From: Prevotella melaninogenica
GTDB taxonomy: Bacteria > Bacteroidota > Bacteroidia > Bacteroidales > Bacteroidaceae
Assembly: GCF_018128065.1 (NCBI RefSeq)
Contig: NZ_CP072359.1
Coordinates: 1,054,001 to 1,118,000 of the forward strand
Direction of reading: 5' to 3'
DNA: 64,000 bases
Below the pieces are notes generated by a model, which saw only the letters and a list, made by a program, of their open reading frames with translations, did not search any database and was not told the origin of the DNA. Below are positions 61,702-64,000 of the stretch, piece by piece. Numbering within the stretch: the first letter of the stretch is position 1; every line of letters begins with the position of its first letter. Made by a program: the position numbers and the translations under genes.

Positions 61702-63690
61702 CTATTCAGATAACTCTTTCTTGTTGAGTTTCGTAGAAAGAATGAAGTAAAGAATTAATGCAGCGTAAGCCACGAGGGAGAGAAGTTCAGAGAGATGATT
61801 TTCCCACCATGATGAATAATCGAACTCAATACCACCGAATTTTAGTAAGGCAGAAACAACACCCATGAGTGCACCACCAGCAATGAAGCCTGATGCCAAG
61901 AGTGTTCCCTTGTCGCCACGTGCCTTGTTTATAGCTTCATTCTTAGAACGAGTCGTTACATACCAGTTTACGGCTCCACCTACTAAGAGAGGAATATTCA
62001 GCTCCAAAGGAATGAACATACCCAATGCGAAAGCCAAAGCAGGAACCTTACAGCGGTCGAGTACGAGTGCAATAACTGCACCGATACCATAGAGTATCCA
62101 TGGTGCGCCTTGACCACTCATCAACGGTTTGATGACAGCTGCCATTGCGTTTGCTTGTGGAGCAGCCAACTTGCCAGAGTTGAAACCATAAGTTTTGTCT
62201 AAAACAATCATCACGCCAGCCACGGTAGCAGCAGAGATAATCGTACCAAGGAACTTCCATGTCTCTTGTTTTTTTGGTGTTGTACCAAGCCAATAGCCAA
62301 TCTTTAAGTCGGTAATGAACGAACCTGCCATTGAAAGGGCTGTACACACAACGCCACCCATCAAAAGGGCTGCCAGCATACCAGCATTGCCTTTCAGTCC
62401 AACAGCCACCATAACGACGGATGCAAGGATGAGGGTCATCAATGTCATACCTGATACTGGGTTGCTTCCTACAATCGCAATGGCGTTAGCAGCAACAGTA
62501 GTAAAGAGGAAGGCGATGATGGCAACGAGAAGAATACCCACAACTGCGTGGAGCAGGTTGAAGTCCATCACTCCAAAATAGAAGAAAAGGAAAGTGATGA
62601 TGAGCGTTGCAATACTTCCGAAAGCAATAATCTTAAAGGAAATGTCGCGCTGTGTACGGATAATCTCTTCCTGTCCACTGCCCTTACCTTTCATCTCACG
62701 TGCAGCCAAACCAACAGCACTCTTGATGATGCCCCATGACTTCACAATACCAATGATACCTGACATAGCAATGCCACCGATACCGATTGAACGAGCGTAT
62801 GACTTAAAGATAGCCTCTGGAGCCATCTGACCAACAGCTGTTGTGATAGATGGATCCCACTGATTTAATACGGTATCTGGGAACAAGAGTGCCATGCCTG
62901 GTACGATAAGCCACCATACGGTCAGCGAACCAACACAAATGATAAAGGCATATTTCAAGCCGATGATATAACCAAGTCCGAGGACAGCTGCACCCGTATT
63001 GACTTTGAAGACAAGCTTTGCTTTATCGGCAATAGTCTCGCCAAAACTAATCATACGACTCGTAACGTTCTCATTCCACCATCCGAAGGTTGCGACAATA
63101 AAATCGTAGAGTCCACCTACAAGACCAGCGAGAAGAAGTGGCTTCGCTTGACTTCCACCTTTCTCACCGCTCACGAGTACCTGTGTGGTAGCCGTTGCTT
63201 CAGGGAAAGGATATTTACCATGCTGATCCTTAACAAAATACTTACGGAAAGGAATCAAAAAGAGAATACCCAAGACACCACCTAAAGCTGCTGCAATAAA
63301 GATGTTGAAGAAATCAGCTTCTAACTCAAGCATATAAATAGCTGGCATTACGAAGATACCTCCCGCAACGACAGCACCTGAACAGGCACCGATACTCTGG
63401 ATAATGACATTCTCACCCAAGGCGTTTTTGCGCTTTGTGGCAGAGGATACACCAATCGCAATAATGGCAATTGGGATGGCAGCTTCAAATACCTGTCCTA
63501 CCTTCAAACCAAGATAGGCAGCAGCAGCCGAGAAGAGTATTGCCATGAGGATACCCCAAGTGATAGACCATGGGCTTACTTCACGATATGTCTCTTGTGG
63601 CGACATGACTGGCTTGTACTCTTCGCCATCTTTCAACTCCCTGAAGGCATTCTCAGGAAGATTAATGTTTTGATTCGCGTTATTTTCCAT
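61702..63690 (-). CDS. OPT-family oligopeptide transporter
   Basis: 662 residues with at least 14 hydrophobic segments. The family N terminus is EVSPWSITWGILMAILFSAA, then AYLGLKVGQVFEAAIPIAII and IIQSIGACSGAVVAGGIFVM, and later KYPFPEATATTQVLVSGEKG with the conserved FPEATA. The end is LKFGGIEFDYSSWWENHLSE. Bacterial OPT proteins import small peptides by proton coupling, suiting an amino acid-fermenting anaerobe. Length is normal. Promoter box at 63715-63722; terminator on its 3' side. Exact substrates unknown. Confidence 0.93.
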   Translation of the reverse strand: MENNANQNINLPENAFRELKDGEEYKPVMSPQETYREVSPWSITWGILMAILFSAAAAYLGLKVGQVFEAAIPIAIIAIGVSSATKRKNALGENVIIQSIGACSGAVVAGGIFVMPAIYMLELEADFFNIFIAAALGGVLGILFLIPFRKYFVKDQHGKYPFPEATATTQVLVSGEKGGSQAKPLLLAGLVGGLYDFIVATFGWWNENVTSRMISFGETIADKAKLVFKVNTGAAVLGLGYIIGLKYAFIICVGSLTVWWLIVPGMALLFPDTVLNQWDPSITTAVGQMAPEAIFKSYARSIGIGGIAMSGIIGIVKSWGIIKSAVGLAAREMKGKGSGQEEIIRTQRDISFKIIAFGSIATLIITFLFFYFGVMDFNLLHAVVGILLVAIIAFLFTTVAANAIAIVGSNPVSGMTLMTLILASVVMVAVGLKGNAGMLAALLMGGVVCTALSMAGSFITDLKIGYWLGTTPKKQETWKFLGTIISAATVAGVMIVLDKTYGFNSGKLAAPQANAMAAVIKPLMSGQGAPWILYGIGAVIALVLDRCKVPALAFALGMFIPLELNIPLLVGGAVNWYVTTRSKNEAINKARGDKGTLLASGFIAGGALMGVVSALLKFGGIEFDYSSWWENHLSELLSLVAYAALILYFILSTKLNKKELSE

Positions 63691-63714
63691 TGTTTAATAG
63701 TATTATTTGCTTGC

Positions 63715-63722
63715 AAAGATAA
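63715..63722 (-). promoter_or_regulatory. Putative -7 box (TATCTTTG) for the OPT gene
   Basis: TATCTTTG on the minus strand, about 25 bases before the ATG. Confidence 0.55.
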
Positions 63723-63739
63723 ATAAAAATCATTTATCT

Positions 63740-63771
63740 TGTATCAATTCACTGTAAAATATTACCTTTGC
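63740..63771 (+). promoter_or_regulatory. Promoter at the trmO start, possibly leaderless
   Basis: TTG (63740-63742), 21 bases, then TACCTTTG (63764-63771). The ATG is only five bases after the box, so the predicted first base is at or near the start codon. Confidence 0.5.
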
Positions 63772-63776
63772 CAATA

Positions 63777-64000
63777 TGAAAGTGATTAAACCTATTGCTA
63801 TTTTTCGTTCTCCTCTGACATCGAAGTTTGGTATTCCTCGTCAAAGTGGACTGGCTGATAATCTTACGGGTAAGATAGTGTTGGAACCTCAGTACCAGCG
63901 TGAGGAGGCGCTACGTGGATTAGAAGACTTTGATTATCTGTGGTTAATTTGGGGCTTTTCAGCTAATAAGTCTACCGATGATAGTAAGTTGACGGTTCGT
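63777..64000 (+). CDS. trmO: TrmO-type tRNA m6t6A37 methyltransferase, N-terminal part
   Basis: The first 74 complete codons are inside the window; the gene runs off the right edge. MKVIKPIAIFRSPLTSKFGI, then PRQSGLADNLTGKIVLEP and LRGLEDFDYLWLIWGFSANK match the TrmO/TsaA (VirR-like) family, which methylates threonylcarbamoyladenosine in tRNA-Thr using S-adenosylmethionine. The start follows a -7 box by five bases. The rest of the domain is not visible, so completeness cannot be judged. Confidence 0.85.

Noticed and set aside
1..64000. tRNA or rRNA genes
   Set aside because: I looked through the intergenic regions for cloverleaf-like sequence and conserved rRNA blocks and recognised none; a dedicated tRNA search was not possible.

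Overview
The window reads as chromosomal DNA from a Prevotella-like member of the Bacteroidales. The evidence is the gene content (SusC/RagA and FecA-type TonB receptors, GH92, DUF417, DUF4421, DUF1460, DKNYY, an EF-G2-type factor), the moderately AT-rich composition, and the recurrent Bacteroidetes -7 box TAnnTTTG, which I found upstream of many genes with a -33 TTG/TTTG about 19-21 bases before it in the best cases. The genus is an inference; I could not search databases. I recognised no tRNA or rRNA gene.

Layout. 1-6 kb: a partial SusC/RagA receptor, a FecA-like receptor whose 3' end carries two one-base frameshifts, a secreted serpin, and a uracil/xanthine permease. 6.4-7.9 kb: an IS3-family element. 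8-16 kb: a small membrane protein, hemW (with a repeat inserted in its coding sequence), an EF-G paralogue with a degenerate G domain, and a second TonB receptor. 16-21.4 kb: a Fur-family regulator, a flavin reductase-like protein between two copies of a dispersed repeat, then three genes that look like phosphate scavenging (histidine acid phosphatase, OprO/P-like porin, class A PAP2 phosphatase). 21.5-25.8 kb: a large propeller/coiled-coil membrane protein apparently split by a frameshift, and a DUF417 protein.

26.2-38.4 kb is the centrepiece: a complete type II-C CRISPR-Cas locus. A tracrRNA gene lies divergent from and upstream of cas9; cas9-cas1-cas2 overlap end to start and finish at a terminator. 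A group IIC intron with its maturase sits exactly behind that terminator, and then comes an array of 57 complete 47-bp repeats with 29-31 bp spacers. Read on the minus strand, which the tracrRNA anti-repeat indicates is the crRNA strand, every repeat contains a full promoter-like signal (GTTG, 19 bases, TATCTTTG). The array may therefore be transcribed from dozens of internal promoters towards the cas genes, while the degenerate repeats lie at the far end. The cas9 leader predicted from its own promoter is antisense to the whole tracrRNA.

38.4-64 kb: a PepSY membrane protein, an IS1634-like element with terminal repeats and a 4-bp duplication, two related small secreted proteins, a GH92 glycosidase, a lipoprotein, a candidate small RNA, carbonic anhydrase with a DKNYY protein, ABC-F plus YsxC GTPase, an oxidoreductase, DUF4421 and DUF1460 proteins, an MsrB-MsrA fusion, thioredoxin reductase, two tandem deoxynucleoside kinases, a PafA-like phosphatase, a NarL/LuxR response regulator, an OPT transporter and the start of trmO.

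Several families of short dispersed repeats run through the intergenic DNA. They include AT-rich inverted elements, REP-like palindromes, AACTTTGAA arrays and a roughly 100-bp element seen at both 6.3 and 61.4 kb.
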